Shown piece after piece: positions 35,764 through 45,522 of a stretch of 64,000 bases of DNA (its first letter is position 1; every line of letters starts with the position of its first letter). The DNA lies in NCBI RefSeq assembly GCF_000621325.1, contig NZ_JHYQ01000016.1:1-64000 (forward strand), given 5' to 3'. The position numbers were made by a program, and so were the translations under genes. Source of the DNA: Thiothrix lacustris DSM 21227. Its GTDB lineage: Bacteria > Pseudomonadota > Gammaproteobacteria > Thiotrichales > Thiotrichaceae. Under the pieces are notes generated by a model, which made no database searches, was not told the origin of the DNA, and saw only the letters and a list, made by a program, of their open reading frames with translations.

Positions 35764-36774
35764 ATGTACCAAATTGGCACCACACTGACACAGTTCATCT
35801 TAGAAGAACAACGTAAACACACAGGCGCAACGGGCGAGTTCAGCTGCGTACTGAACGACATTGCACTGGCCTGCAAGAAAATTGCTGCCTTGACCAGCAA
35901 GGGCGACCTCATCGGCGTGCTGGGTTCCGCCGGTTCCGAGAACGTGCAGGGCGAGGAACAGAAGAAAATGGACATCATCACCAACGACGTGATGATCGAA
36001 GCACTTTCCCGTGGACACGCAGCGGCACTAGCCTCCGAAGAAATGGATGAAGTGTATAACTTGCCCGGTAATGTTCCTCGCGGTCACTATTTGGTGACGT
36101 TCGACCCGCTGGATGGCTCCTCCAATATGGACGTGAATGTATCGGTTGGTACGATTTTCTCCATTATCAAAGCGCCTGAAGGCGTGGAAAACCCGACCGC
36201 TGCCGATTTCATGCAGCCGGGAACCAAGCAGGTTGCAGCAGGTTATTGCCTGTATGGCCCTTCCGCCATGATGGTACTGACCACCGGTAAGGGCGTAAAC
36301 ATGTTCACCTTGGACAAGGATTGCGGCGAATTCTTGCTAACCCGCGAAGACGTGAAAATCCCGGCCGATACCAAGGAATTTGCCATCAACGTTTCCAACC
36401 AGCGTTACTGGGAACCGCCCATGCAGCGTTACATCAGCGAATGCCTGCAAGGCGTTGAAGGCCCGCGTGGCAAAGACTTCAATATGCGCTGGGTTGCTTC
36501 CATGGTTGCTGAAATTCACCGCATCCTGACCCGTGGCGGCATTTTCATCTACCCGATGGATTCCAAAATGAAAGCATCAGGTAAAACCGGCAAGCTGCGC
36601 CTGCTATACGAAGCTAACCCAATGGGTTTCATCGTTGAACAGGCTGGCGGCCTAGCGACCACGGCTTACACCCGCATTATGGAACTTCAGCCAACTGACC
36701 TGCACCAACGTGTACCCGTGGTAATGGGTTCACGTAATGAGGTGGAATTGGTCACGAGCTACCATAAGGCTTAA
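35764..36774 (+). CDS. fbp: Class I fructose-1,6-bisphosphatase
   Basis: 336 residues from ATG 35764, which has GGAAG six bases upstream; the ATG four codons earlier lacks one. Hydrolyses fructose-1,6-bisphosphate for gluconeogenesis and, in autotrophs, the Calvin cycle. The metal and substrate motif [13 protein letters not shown] is intact, as are [31 protein letters not shown] and [17 protein letters not shown]. It is monocistronic, ending in a GC-rich inverted repeat shared with the convergent methyltransferase gene. Confidence 0.97.
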   Translation: MYQIGTTLTQFILEEQRKHTGATGEFSCVLNDIALACKKIAALTSKGDLIGVLGSAGSENVQGEEQKKMDIITNDVMIEALSRGHAAALASEEMDEVYNLPGNVPRGHYLVTFDPLDGSSNMDVNVSVGTIFSIIKAPEGVENPTAADFMQPGTKQVAAGYCLYGPSAMMVLTTGKGVNMFTLDKDCGEFLLTREDVKIPADTKEFAINVSNQRYWEPPMQRYISECLQGVEGPRGKDFNMRWVASMVAEIHRILTRGGIFIYPMDSKMKASGKTGKLRLLYEANPMGFIVEQAGGLATTAYTRIMELQPTDLHQRVPVVMGSRNEVELVTSYHKA

Positions 36775-36783
36775 CACCTGAAG

Positions 36784-36877
36784 AAACCCCTCCCGGCCTC
36801 CCCTTATCAAGGGAGGAGTAAGAAATGCTAACTCTCTTGCTCCCTTCCCTGATAAGGGGAGGGTTGGGGAGGGGGTT
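36784..36877. repeat. Long GC-rich inverted repeat (REP/MITE-like) between convergent genes
   Basis: The left arm (36784-36816, containing CCTCCCCTTATCAAGGGAGG) and right arm (36840-36877, containing CTGATAAGGGGAGGGTTGGG) are imperfect inverted copies. Each also has internal complementarity around CTTATCA/TGATAAG. The element fills the gap between fbp and the methyltransferase. It probably serves as a two-way terminator and may be one copy of a dispersed genomic repeat. Confidence 0.65.
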
Positions 36878-36879
36878 CT

Positions 36880-37470
36880 TTATTGCATCTCCGCATACGA
36901 CACGGTATACGACTGGCCTTGCTTGAGCTTGTCGAAATTACCGAACACTTCTTTCAGATTACGCTTCATGTATTCGCGCAAACCATTAATCGTCACCAAA
37001 TACACCCGCCCGCCCGGTTTGAGGTGGTGCTTGATATCGTGCAACAAAATGCTCATCATTTCCTTACCAACCTTCGCCGGAATGTTGGAAGCGATCACAT
37101 CAAAACGGGCATCCTTGTCGATATGCTGAAAACCGTTGCTGAGCATCGCGCGAGCATTGGCCAGTTTGTTCACGCCTGCATTGCGGTTGGCGTATTCCAC
37201 CGCCATGAAATCCTTGTCGACCATCAGCGTCTGGCCTTGTGGAGCCAGTTTTGCCATCACCAGACCGACGGGACCATAGCCGCAACCAAGGTCGAAGCAA
37301 TCGTCGGTCGGGTTGATTTCCAGGTATTTCAGCAACAAGTCTGTGCCATCATCAATTTCACGCGGTGAAAAAATCCCCCACGTTGATAGGAAAGTAAAAC
37401 GATTACCGCACAACTCAACATCAAAGCGGATATCATCCCGCAAGCTTTTAGAATAAGGAATATCAGCCAT
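36880..37470 (-). CDS. Class I SAM-dependent methyltransferase (RsmC/MTS-like)
   Basis: 196 residues with the small-subunit rRNA methyltransferase (MTS) fold. SAM-binding motif DLGCGYGPVGLVMAKL, second-strand motif MVDKDFMAVEYANRN, and the catalytic-loop motif VIASNIPAKVGKE where RsmC-type guanine N2 methyltransferases have NPPF. Here the loop reads NIPA, which may change activity or substrate. Its start codon directly follows the SirB2-like stop side, so the two genes are likely co-transcribed. Confidence 0.85.
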   Translation of the reverse strand: MADIPYSKSLRDDIRFDVELCGNRFTFLSTWGIFSPREIDDGTDLLLKYLEINPTDDCFDLGCGYGPVGLVMAKLAPQGQTLMVDKDFMAVEYANRNAGVNKLANARAMLSNGFQHIDKDARFDVIASNIPAKVGKEMMSILLHDIKHHLKPGGRVYLVTINGLREYMKRNLKEVFGNFDKLKQGQSYTVSYAEMQ

Positions 37471-37848
37471 TTAAAGTACCGCCGGTGCTATGCCTTTGGC
37501 ATATAAAAAAGTGTAAATAAAGGTCGCAAGGCCAGCCAACCACAAGATCGTTGCTGTCGCTTTGCTTAAACCTGGTTTTAGCGCAATCACACCGAGTACA
37601 ACGTACACGATCAGACCCACCGCTTTAATGATGACGAAACTATCAACACCATGAGCCGTACTAATCAGCGCCAGCCACAACCCCGTTATCAGCAGAAGCA
37701 GCATGGATAACGAAGCACTAGCGAGCGCTGCCTTGCCAGTCACTGCCGGGTTGTTGGTCAACATCCAAAATCCCCGGATCAAGTAAACGACGACCGAAAG
37801 TAAGGCAACGATGGCGTGTACTTTGACTATCGGCATGTTGGTATCCAT
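37471..37848 (-). CDS. SirB2-family membrane protein
   Basis: 125 residues with four membrane helices, and the N-terminal VKVHAIVALLSVVVYLIRGF pattern typical of SirB2-like proteins (invasion-regulator SirB homologues of unknown mechanism). Its stop codon is adjacent to the methyltransferase ATG, indicating tight coupling. Confidence 0.8.
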   Translation of the reverse strand: MDTNMPIVKVHAIVALLSVVVYLIRGFWMLTNNPAVTGKAALASASLSMLLLLITGLWLALISTAHGVDSFVIIKAVGLIVYVVLGVIALKPGLSKATATILWLAGLATFIYTFLYAKGIAPAVL

Positions 37849-37859
37849 GGGGTACGTCC

Positions 37860-38987
37860 TTATTGCAATTGTTGGAAAATCCGATCCGCTGCTACTAAAG
37901 CTTCATCAAGCTCACTGGCTAGGGTGCAATAATGCCCCATCTTACGACCGGGGCGGGCTTCGTGTTTACCGTACAAGTGTAGCTTGGTATTGGGGCTTTG
38001 TAGTAAAGCCAACCAGTCGGGGTGCGTATCGTGCCATAAATCACCCAGCATATTGACCATCACCACCGGGGACAACAAGCGCGTATCCCCAAAAGGCAAC
38101 TCGCACACCATGCGCACTTGCTGTTCAAATTGTGAGGTGACGCAAGCATCAAGGGTGTAATGCCCACTGTTATGGGTACGCGGTGCCATTTCATTCACCA
38201 GTAACTCGCCTTGGCGGGTAACAAAGAATTCCACCGCCATGACCCCGACGAAATCGAGCTTGTCGGCGAGGCGGGTGGCAGCCGCTTGTGCGGCTTGTGC
38301 CAGTGCGGCATCAATTCGGGCAGGCACAATACTTTGGTGCAAAATGCCGTTACGGTGCTCGTTTTCTGCGACCGGGAAGCAACGCACGTCGCCGCCCACA
38401 CTGCGGGCAAGGATCACGGAAATTTCGCACGCCAGCTCCACCCGCTGCTCCAACACGCAAGCAACACCGCCCAATTGCGCAAAAGCGGCTTCGGCTTCAG
38501 CAACCGAATGCACCGTCATCTGGCCTTTGCCGTCGTACCCCATGCGTGCCGTTTTGAGAATGGCGGGGAATTGGATGCTAGATGGTGCTGCCAGAATATC
38601 CGCCGTCGTATGGATCGCTGCAAATGGCACGGGCAGCAAGCCACAGGCTCGCACGAATTCCTTCTCCACCCTGCGGTCTTGCGCCATTTGCACCGCATGA
38701 GCGGAAGGGCGCACCGGGCAGAATTGCGTCAGAAACTCCAGCGTTTGCGCTGGAATATTCTCAAATTCAGTGGTGATCACATCGCAACGTTGCCCGAAGG
38801 CTGCCAGTGCCGCTTCATCATCGTAAGCAGCAATAAGGTGATCATCAGCAAGCTGGGCAGCCGGGCTTTGGAAATCGGGTTCCAGAATAATGACGCGGTA
38901 GCCGAGGGTACGAGCCGCAACAGTAAACATGCGCCCAAGTTGCCCGCCGCCGAGCATTCCGATGGTTGAGCCGGGAAGTAGTGTCAT
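37860..38987 (-). CDS. purK: N5-carboxyaminoimidazole ribonucleotide synthase
   Basis: 375 residues, ATP-grasp fold. It converts AIR, bicarbonate and ATP to N5-CAIR in purine synthesis. Features are TIGMLGGGQLGRMF at the N-terminus, KTARMGYDGKGQ (ATP-binding lysine and loop), EFFVTRQGELLVNEMAPRTHNSGH and the C-terminal LYGKHEARPGRKMGHY. It lies 13 bp downstream of purE; the pair catalyses consecutive steps. Confidence 0.97.
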   Translation of the reverse strand: MTLLPGSTIGMLGGGQLGRMFTVAARTLGYRVIILEPDFQSPAAQLADDHLIAAYDDEAALAAFGQRCDVITTEFENIPAQTLEFLTQFCPVRPSAHAVQMAQDRRVEKEFVRACGLLPVPFAAIHTTADILAAPSSIQFPAILKTARMGYDGKGQMTVHSVAEAEAAFAQLGGVACVLEQRVELACEISVILARSVGGDVRCFPVAENEHRNGILHQSIVPARIDAALAQAAQAAATRLADKLDFVGVMAVEFFVTRQGELLVNEMAPRTHNSGHYTLDACVTSQFEQQVRMVCELPFGDTRLLSPVVMVNMLGDLWHDTHPDWLALLQSPNTKLHLYGKHEARPGRKMGHYCTLASELDEALVAADRIFQQLQ

Positions 38988-39000
38988 AAAATAATGGTCA

Positions 39001-39507
39001 TCAGGTTTCGGGTGGAAGTTTCATGTTCATGGCTTGACGCCGCTGTTCATCGCGGAACTGCGTGAGTTTCGCCGCCAATTCCGGGTTTTCATTCGCTAAC
39101 ATGGCGACAGCAAACAAAGCAGCATTCGCCGCACCGGCTTCGCCAATCGCAAACGTCGCAACCGGGACACCTTTGGGCATCTGCACGATGGAATACAGCG
39201 AATCAATCCCGTTTAAGGCACGACTCGTCACCGGTACACCGAGTACTGGGAGGGTGGTTTTCGCTGCCAACATGCCGGGTAAGTGCGCCGCGCCACCTGC
39301 ACCCGCAATAATGCATTTCAAACCACGTTCGCGGGCGGTTTCCGCGTATTCAAACAGCAAATCGGGTGTTCTATGGGCGGAAACGACGCGGTATTCGTGG
39401 GCAATACCAAACTTTTCCAGTTGTTCAACCGCTTTGGACATGACAGGCCAATCGCTGTTGCTTCCCATGACAACCCCTACTACGACCACCGAACTGGGTT
39501 GAGTCAT
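39001..39507 (-). CDS. purE: N5-carboxyaminoimidazole ribonucleotide mutase
   Basis: 168 residues from the ATG preceded by AAGGGGAG. It converts N5-CAIR to CAIR. The class I PurE motifs are present: [44 protein letters not shown] and [10 protein letters not shown]. First gene of purEK, divergent from purC across 76 bp that must hold both promoters. Confidence 0.97.
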   Translation of the reverse strand: MTQPSSVVVVGVVMGSNSDWPVMSKAVEQLEKFGIAHEYRVVSAHRTPDLLFEYAETARERGLKCIIAGAGGAAHLPGMLAAKTTLPVLGVPVTSRALNGIDSLYSIVQMPKGVPVATFAIGEAGAANAALFAVAMLANENPELAAKLTQFRDEQRRQAMNMKLPPET

Positions 39508-39583
39508 GATGCTCCCCTTATTTTCCTGCAAAATCTGATATTATAACGTGATGTACCCTTTACGCACTAACTAACAGCAAGCA

Positions 39584-40483
39584 ATGAACACAAGCAGCCA
39601 TCTGAACAGCGTTTTTGAGACGCACATTACTTCCCTTCCCCTGATTGCGCGGGGCAAAGTCCGTGATATTTACGCGGTGGATGAACAGCACATGCTGATT
39701 GTCACCACGGATCGCCTATCAGCCTTCGATGTCATCATGCCGACACCGATCCCGCAGAAGGGGGTAATCCTCACGCAGGTAGCCAACTTCTGGTTCGGTT
39801 TACTGCAAGACGTGATCCCGAATCACCTAAGCACCCTGACGCTGGATGATTTGACGCTGACGGCGGCTGAAAAAGCCGAGCTGCAAGGCCGCAGCATCAT
39901 TGTGAAACGCCTCAAACCCTTGCCGGTGGAAGCGATTGTGCGCGGCTACCTGATCGGCTCCGGCTGGAAGGATTACCAGCAAACTGGCGCAGTGTGCGGC
40001 ATTGAATTACCTGCCGGTTTGCAAATGGCCGACCGTTTGCCTGAGGCGATTTTCACCCCTTCCAGCAAAGCCGACGTGGGTGATCACGACATCAACATCA
40101 GCTTTGCCGAGATGCAGGCGCGGATTGGCGCAGACCTCGCCGAACAAGTGCGCAGCGTCAGTTTGGAACTGTACCACCAAGCGTCAGCATACGCGCTCAA
40201 ACGCGGCATTATTATTGCCGACACCAAGTTTGAGTTCGGGCTGGATGCGGATGGCAAGCTGGTGCTGATTGACGAAATCCTTACCCCGGATTCTTCGCGC
40301 TTCTGGCCTGCTGATCAGTACAAACCCGGCATTAGTCCGCCATCGTTTGACAAACAATTCGTGCGGGATTATTTAGAAACACTGGATTGGGGGAAGGTTG
40401 CGCCAGGGCCTGAGTTGCCCGCTGATATTATTGACAAAACTGCCGCCAAATACCGTGAAGTTGCCGATTTAATTACAAAATAA
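39584..40483 (+). CDS. purC: SAICAR synthase
   Basis: 299 residues, the longer single-domain PurC form. It joins CAIR and aspartate to give SAICAR, the step after PurE. Visible signatures are IARGKVRDIYAVDE, TTDRLSAFDVIMPTPIPQKG, VRGYLIGSGWKDYQQTG and LIDEILTPDSSRFWPADQY. It is divergent from purEK. The sugar epimerase gene starts 24 bp downstream but is probably functionally separate. Confidence 0.97.
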   Translation: MNTSSHLNSVFETHITSLPLIARGKVRDIYAVDEQHMLIVTTDRLSAFDVIMPTPIPQKGVILTQVANFWFGLLQDVIPNHLSTLTLDDLTLTAAEKAELQGRSIIVKRLKPLPVEAIVRGYLIGSGWKDYQQTGAVCGIELPAGLQMADRLPEAIFTPSSKADVGDHDINISFAEMQARIGADLAEQVRSVSLELYHQASAYALKRGIIIADTKFEFGLDADGKLVLIDEILTPDSSRFWPADQYKPGISPPSFDKQFVRDYLETLDWGKVAPGPELPADIIDKTAAKYREVADLITK

Positions 40484-40507
40484 CGATTACAATAAAAGGA
40501 ATAAGCC

Positions 40508-41524
40508 ATGCGCGTATTGATCACTGGGGTTGCCGGTTTCATCGGAATGCACCTCGCCCTGCAACTGTTGCAGCGTGGGGATGAGGTTGTCGGTATCGAC
40601 AATTTCAACGACTATTACGATGTCCGCTTGAAAGAAAGCCGCTTACAGCGCGTGGTGGATGCTGATACCGCCGGTAAATTCACATTCATCCGCCTCGATC
40701 TGGCTGACCGTGCGGGCATGGCAAAACTGTTTGCCGAAGAAGGGCTGGATGCGGTGGTAAACCTTGCCGCGCAAGCCGGGGTACGTTATTCCATTGAAAA
40801 CCCGCTGGCTTACATCGACAGTAATCTGGTGGGGTTTGGGCACATTCTGGAAGGTTGCCGCCATAACGGGGTCAAGCATCTGGTGTATGCGTCGTCCAGC
40901 TCGGTGTACGGGGCGAACGAATCCATGCCGTTTTCGGTGCATGACAACGTAGACCACCCGCTGTCTTTGTACGCGGCTTCCAAAAAAGCCAACGAGCTGA
41001 TGGCGCATACTTATTCGCATTTGTATAACTTGCCGACCACGGGTTTGCGCTTTTTCACGGTGTATGGCCCGTGGAGCCGCCCGGATATGGCGATGTTCAA
41101 ATTCACCCAAGCGATTTTGGCAGGGCAGCCGATTGATGTGTTTAACTACGGCAAACACCGCCGTGATTTCACCTATATTGACGATATTGTGGAAGGGGTA
41201 ATCCGCACGCTTGACCACACCGCCCGCCCGAACCCTGAGTGGAGCGGGATGAAACCCGACCCCGGCACGAGTAAAGCGCCGTGGCGCGTCTATAATATCG
41301 GCAATCAGAATCCGGTTGAGTTGATGGATTACATCCGCGCCATTGAAGAGGCATTAGGGAAAAAAGCCGAGCTTAACCTGTTGCCACTACAACCCGGTGA
41401 TGTGCCAGACACTTACGCCGATGTGGATGCACTGGTACAAGATGTGGATTATCGCCCCAGTATGTCGGTCGATAAGGGGACACGCCGCTTCGTTCAGTGG
41501 TATCGTGAATATTATCAAGTTTAA
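40508..41524 (+). CDS. UDP-glucuronate 4-epimerase-like NAD-dependent epimerase
   Basis: 338 residues, extended short-chain dehydrogenase fold. NAD-binding [11 protein letters not shown] at the N-terminus, [15 protein letters not shown] and [13 protein letters not shown] as in CapI/LspL-type UDP-glucuronate epimerases, catalytic SSSSVYG and YAASKKANE (Tyr-x3-Lys), and [14 protein letters not shown]. It probably supplies UDP-galacturonate for envelope polysaccharide, in keeping with the exopolysaccharide genes 5 kb downstream. Confidence 0.9.
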   Translation: MRVLITGVAGFIGMHLALQLLQRGDEVVGIDNFNDYYDVRLKESRLQRVVDADTAGKFTFIRLDLADRAGMAKLFAEEGLDAVVNLAAQAGVRYSIENPLAYIDSNLVGFGHILEGCRHNGVKHLVYASSSSVYGANESMPFSVHDNVDHPLSLYAASKKANELMAHTYSHLYNLPTTGLRFFTVYGPWSRPDMAMFKFTQAILAGQPIDVFNYGKHRRDFTYIDDIVEGVIRTLDHTARPNPEWSGMKPDPGTSKAPWRVYNIGNQNPVELMDYIRAIEEALGKKAELNLLPLQPGDVPDTYADVDALVQDVDYRPSMSVDKGTRRFVQWYREYYQV

Positions 41525-41544
41525 CGCTGTTAACGAGGTTTCAA

Positions 41545-42549
41545 ATGCAAGGTACGCAACATTCACGCCTGTTTGAGCGCTTGCTGGGTCGCGCCCCGGA
41601 TTATGTCAGTTTTGGGTTGGTGATTGTGTTCGGCTTTTTGCTGGCACGCCTAACGTGGATGTTCTTCCCAACGGAACTGCGTCCCTTGCTCAATGATTCC
41701 GCGTCAAGCAGTGTTGGCAGCACAGCCCCCCCAGCCAACAGCTTGGGGGATAAGCTAGCAAGCTATCATTTATTTGGGCAATATCAGGCCGATGGCAGTA
41801 AACCTACCCCAAGCAATATCCAACCCACACAGCTTGCCCTAAAACTTCAAGGGATTTACGCACCCGCTAGAAATAAAGGTTTCGCGGTCATTGAAGAAGG
41901 TAGCCAACAAAAAACCTATGCTGTCGGTGATAGCATCAGTACATCTGGGGCGGTGCTAGAGCAAGTACTGGCAGATCATGTACTCTTACGGCGTAATGGT
42001 TTATTGGAAAAACTGGCGCTACCAAAACCAGAAGCCAGTGGCAAAGGCACACCCTCTGGCGGCATGGGCATGGACAATATGCCCAGCGACATGCCCATGC
42101 CTGACTATTCCGCCTCTCCCGACATGATGCCGCCAGCAGACATGCTCATCCCCACTGAGGCTGTACCTCCACCCCTGCCAGAAATGGAGCAACAATCCTC
42201 AGAATCACAAGGCATACCGCCTGAATCCACCGCAACGCCAGCGAGCAGTTTAGGCGATTTCCGTCAGTCCGTACTCAATAACAATATGCGCCTGATGGAA
42301 GTGGCTAGCCCACAACCTTATGAACGTGACGGCAAGTTTCTAGGCTTTCAGTTAAGCCCCGGTAGCAATGTCGCCATGTTCAACCAACTAGGTTTGCAGG
42401 CAGGGGATATTGTGACAGCAGTCAATGGCACGCCACTGGAGAACCCTGCCATTGCGATGCGCATGTTACAGGAAGCAGGCACAGCGACGCAGATCAACTT
42501 GAGTATTACCCGTAATGGGCAGGAAGTATCACTGCCCATCAATTTCTAG
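41545..42549 (+). CDS. gspC: Type II secretion system protein C
   Basis: 334 residues. A short cytoplasmic N-terminus, one membrane helix (about 20-38), then the periplasmic homology region (YHLFGQY, LALKLQGIYA, FAVIEEGSQQKTYAVGDSI). A Met/Pro-rich linker follows, then a C-terminal PDZ domain (about 245-334: GFQLSPGSNVAMFNQLGLQA, GDIVTAVNG). GspC links the inner-membrane platform to the GspD secretin and recruits substrates. It is unusual in standing alone: no other gsp genes are adjacent. Confidence 0.88.
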   Translation: MQGTQHSRLFERLLGRAPDYVSFGLVIVFGFLLARLTWMFFPTELRPLLNDSASSSVGSTAPPANSLGDKLASYHLFGQYQADGSKPTPSNIQPTQLALKLQGIYAPARNKGFAVIEEGSQQKTYAVGDSISTSGAVLEQVLADHVLLRRNGLLEKLALPKPEASGKGTPSGGMGMDNMPSDMPMPDYSASPDMMPPADMLIPTEAVPPPLPEMEQQSSESQGIPPESTATPASSLGDFRQSVLNNNMRLMEVASPQPYERDGKFLGFQLSPGSNVAMFNQLGLQAGDIVTAVNGTPLENPAIAMRMLQEAGTATQINLSITRNGQEVSLPINF

Positions 42550-42562
42550 TCACGATTCTCAA

Positions 42563-44716
42563 TCAGGCCTTACGCTGCGCATCAATCACGGATGACAATT
42601 GCAGCAATTTTTCCAGCACATCGCCCAGTTGCTGCACATCACGAATTTCCAGCGTGAAGTCCATCAGCGCAAAGCACGGGTCATTGGTTTCCCGGGTATG
42701 TAGGCTATGGATATTGACCTTCTCCTTGGCCAGTAAACTAGCAATGTCACCTAAAACCCCAGATTTATTGTAAGTGGAAACGGTAATATCCGCTGCGTAG
42801 GCCGATGCATGAGAACCCCAGTCCACATCGATAATCCGCTCTTCACGCTCCTTGCGTAGATTGGCGAGATCAGGGCAATCCACCCGATGCACAATGACAC
42901 CCCGCCCCTGTGACAAATAACCCACAATGGCATCACCATTAACGGGGTGACAACACGTCGCCATCTGGCTGTAGATTTTGCTAACACCGCGCACTTCAAT
43001 CTGGCTATTTAACGCATCAGGGCTACGCGTTTTACGCAGCTTGAACTCAGGCTCATGGGCTTTTAAGAGAAAATTACGCACCTGCGCCGAAGAAATATCA
43101 TCGCGCCCAATCGCAATCAACAAATCACGCTCACTGGTACGGTTGAACTGTTTAACGAGTTCGGCGTAATCCAATTTATCAAGGTTTAACAAGTGGCGCT
43201 CTTTTTGGAGAATGCGCTCACCATCCTTGATGTTCTGCTCGTGGTTTTGTTGACTAAACCATTGACGCACTTTCTGGCGGGTACTGACAGCTTTAATAAA
43301 ACCCAGTTCTGGCTTCATCCAATCTTGGCGAGGCTGCTCGTGATTACTGGTGATCACCTCCACTTGTTCGCCGTTATTGAGCACATAATTAAGCGGCACA
43401 ATAGCACCGTTAACCTTAGCGCCCCGGCAACGATGCCCGACACTGGTATGCACATGGTAAGCGAAATCCACGGGCGTTGAGCCTTTGGGCATATCAATAA
43501 TCCTACCCTTAGGCGTGATCACGAATACCCGATCACTGAACACTTCCGTTCGGAAATCTTCCAACAGATCACTGTCACTATCATTGGCATCCAGCAGACG
43601 ACGCATGGAATTGATCGCCTCACCCATTACCTTATCTTGCTTGCCCCCCTCCTTGTAATGCCAATGGGCAGCAACGCCTAGCTCGGCAAAGCGGTGCATC
43701 TCAAGGGTACGAATCTGCACTTCAACGTATTTACCACCCGGCCCCACGACTACCGTATGGATAGACTGATAGCCATTTGCCTTCTTTTTGGAAATGTAAT
43801 CATCGTACTCTTCGGGAATGTAGCGCCACGTCTCATTCACAAGATTAAGGGTGCGGTAACAAGTAGCCTTATCTTCCACGATGACACGCACCGCACGCAA
43901 ATCGTAAAGCTCATCAATCTCAATATTCTTGCGACTTTTCTTCTTCCAAATACTGTAAAGATGCTTGGGACGACCGTAAACCTCCCCTTTGATCTCGTGT
44001 TCACCCAACAACTTCTTCAGAATGTAAATGAAATCAGCAATGTATTGCTCACGCTCAATACGCTTCCCCGCCAGCGACTTAGCGATATCTTTATAGGCTT
44101 CAGGCTGTAGAAAACGGAAAGAGAGATCTTCCAATTCCCATTTAATTTGGCTAATGCCCAAACGACTGGCAAGAGGCGCGTACAAATCCATGCTCTGACG
44201 AGCCACACAACGGTGCAAATCGGAAAGCTCTTCACGTGACAACAAACGCAGGTATTGCAAACTCCACGCCAGCTTAATCAGCACTGCACGAATATCCTTA
44301 ACCATCGCCATCAACATGCGTCGCAACTGTTCTCCCTGCTCCTGAGGCGAGGTGCGTGGGTCAGTATTTTCCACACAATCACGGAAACGTTGCAAATTAC
44401 GCATATCTTCACACAGCAGCCGGACTGGCTCGCCATACTGCTGCTCCACCTCCTCAAGCGTCAGTATTTGCTGGAAACGGCTATCGCACAACAACGCGGC
44501 CATGATAGTCGTTTGATCAACATCCAAATGACGCAGAATCTCAGCCACCTCCAAACTACAAGGTTGCAAATGATCTGTGGAAGGAGGCATCAAAAACAAA
44601 CGGTCGATAATCTGCCCTAACAGATAGAAATCCCGCTCGTTATCAGACACCCAAAAACGGTCAATCCACGCTTGACGGGTACGCGACTCGGTGTCGCTGC
44701 TTCGGCTATGTCGCAT
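42563..44716 (-). CDS. relA: (p)ppGpp synthetase RelA
   Basis: 717 residues, RelA/SpoT family. The N-terminal hydrolase domain is degenerate: ALLCDSRF stands where HD-x2-ED should be and LAWSLQYLR replaces LADRLHNMR, so hydrolysis is unlikely. The synthetase domain (about 235-360; YGRPKHLYSIWKKK, YDLRAVRVIV, NGYQSIHTVV) is intact. TGS (VFVITPKGRIIDMPKGSTPV), zinc-finger (ATCCHPVNGD) and C-terminal ACT domains follow. It makes ppGpp on starved ribosomes. It is monocistronic and convergent with gspC. Confidence 0.95.
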   Translation of the reverse strand: MRHSRSSDTESRTRQAWIDRFWVSDNERDFYLLGQIIDRLFLMPPSTDHLQPCSLEVAEILRHLDVDQTTIMAALLCDSRFQQILTLEEVEQQYGEPVRLLCEDMRNLQRFRDCVENTDPRTSPQEQGEQLRRMLMAMVKDIRAVLIKLAWSLQYLRLLSREELSDLHRCVARQSMDLYAPLASRLGISQIKWELEDLSFRFLQPEAYKDIAKSLAGKRIEREQYIADFIYILKKLLGEHEIKGEVYGRPKHLYSIWKKKSRKNIEIDELYDLRAVRVIVEDKATCYRTLNLVNETWRYIPEEYDDYISKKKANGYQSIHTVVVGPGGKYVEVQIRTLEMHRFAELGVAAHWHYKEGGKQDKVMGEAINSMRRLLDANDSDSDLLEDFRTEVFSDRVFVITPKGRIIDMPKGSTPVDFAYHVHTSVGHRCRGAKVNGAIVPLNYVLNNGEQVEVITSNHEQPRQDWMKPELGFIKAVSTRQKVRQWFSQQNHEQNIKDGERILQKERHLLNLDKLDYAELVKQFNRTSERDLLIAIGRDDISSAQVRNFLLKAHEPEFKLRKTRSPDALNSQIEVRGVSKIYSQMATCCHPVNGDAIVGYLSQGRGVIVHRVDCPDLANLRKEREERIIDVDWGSHASAYAADITVSTYNKSGVLGDIASLLAKEKVNIHSLHTRETNDPCFALMDFTLEIRDVQQLGDVLEKLLQLSSVIDAQRKA

Positions 44717-44755
44717 GTTAGTAATGCATCCTCTCTGCCAAATAATAATTATTAT

Positions 44756-45439
44756 TTATAGTTTTGTAATCACAGACTCCAGTTGAGCAAGATTGTCGAT
44801 CACGGCATCCGGCTTCTGTCCGCCCGGCCAAACGTGGCCTTCGGGATTAAACCAAACGGTACGCAAACCTGCACTGGCTGCCCCCTGAATGTCCTTTACC
44901 GGGTCATCGCCGACATAGACGGCTTGATGCGAGGCAATATTGACCTGTTGCAGTGCCTGATGAAAAATCGCCGGGTGTGGTTTGGCGACCCCTGCTTGCG
45001 CAGCACTGTGAACAAATTGGAACAAATGCCCCACCCCGATATGGTGGACACTGGCATTACCATTGCTGATAACCCCTAGCAAAAAGCGTGCCGATAGTGC
45101 CTCCAACACTGCCAGCGCACCTTCAAAAAATGTCACTTCATTACGCGCTAGCCAGAATACCTCAAAGCCTTGCTCCACCAATGCCAATGGATAATCATGC
45201 TCTACGGCCAGCTCTGCTAACCAATGTTGGCGTAATTGAGTAAGATTATAGTGCAATTCAGGGTATTGCTGCATGTAGTTGATGCGTTTTTTCAGCAGCT
45301 GCTCTGGAGAATACCGCTCGGTAATACGCGGGTAATGGATACTCAGCCATATATAAAAGCGCTGTTCGGCGTGTTCAATCACCGGCTTACACGCCCACAA
45401 AGTGTCGTCAAGGTCAAAAGCAATACAACGTATAGTCAT
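44756..45439 (-). CDS. HAD-superfamily phosphatase, YigB-like
   Basis: 227 residues from the ATG at 45439 (a TTG four codons earlier is less likely). HAD motifs are complete: I AFDLDDTLWAC, II GVISNGNA, III KPHPAIF, IV YVGDDPVKDIQGA. The cap domain type and size match YigB, an FMN phosphatase of riboflavin metabolism. The exact substrate is not certain, as these enzymes are promiscuous. Confidence 0.82.
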   Translation of the reverse strand: MTIRCIAFDLDDTLWACKPVIEHAEQRFYIWLSIHYPRITERYSPEQLLKKRINYMQQYPELHYNLTQLRQHWLAELAVEHDYPLALVEQGFEVFWLARNEVTFFEGALAVLEALSARFLLGVISNGNASVHHIGVGHLFQFVHSAAQAGVAKPHPAIFHQALQQVNIASHQAVYVGDDPVKDIQGAASAGLRTVWFNPEGHVWPGGQKPDAVIDNLAQLESVITKL

Positions 45440-45522
45440 GATGAAACTCAAGTCTTGCGGTAGAATTCAAGGATAATATTAGAATTAGCTAACACACGAT
45501 AACGATTCACTCGGAGGTTTAC

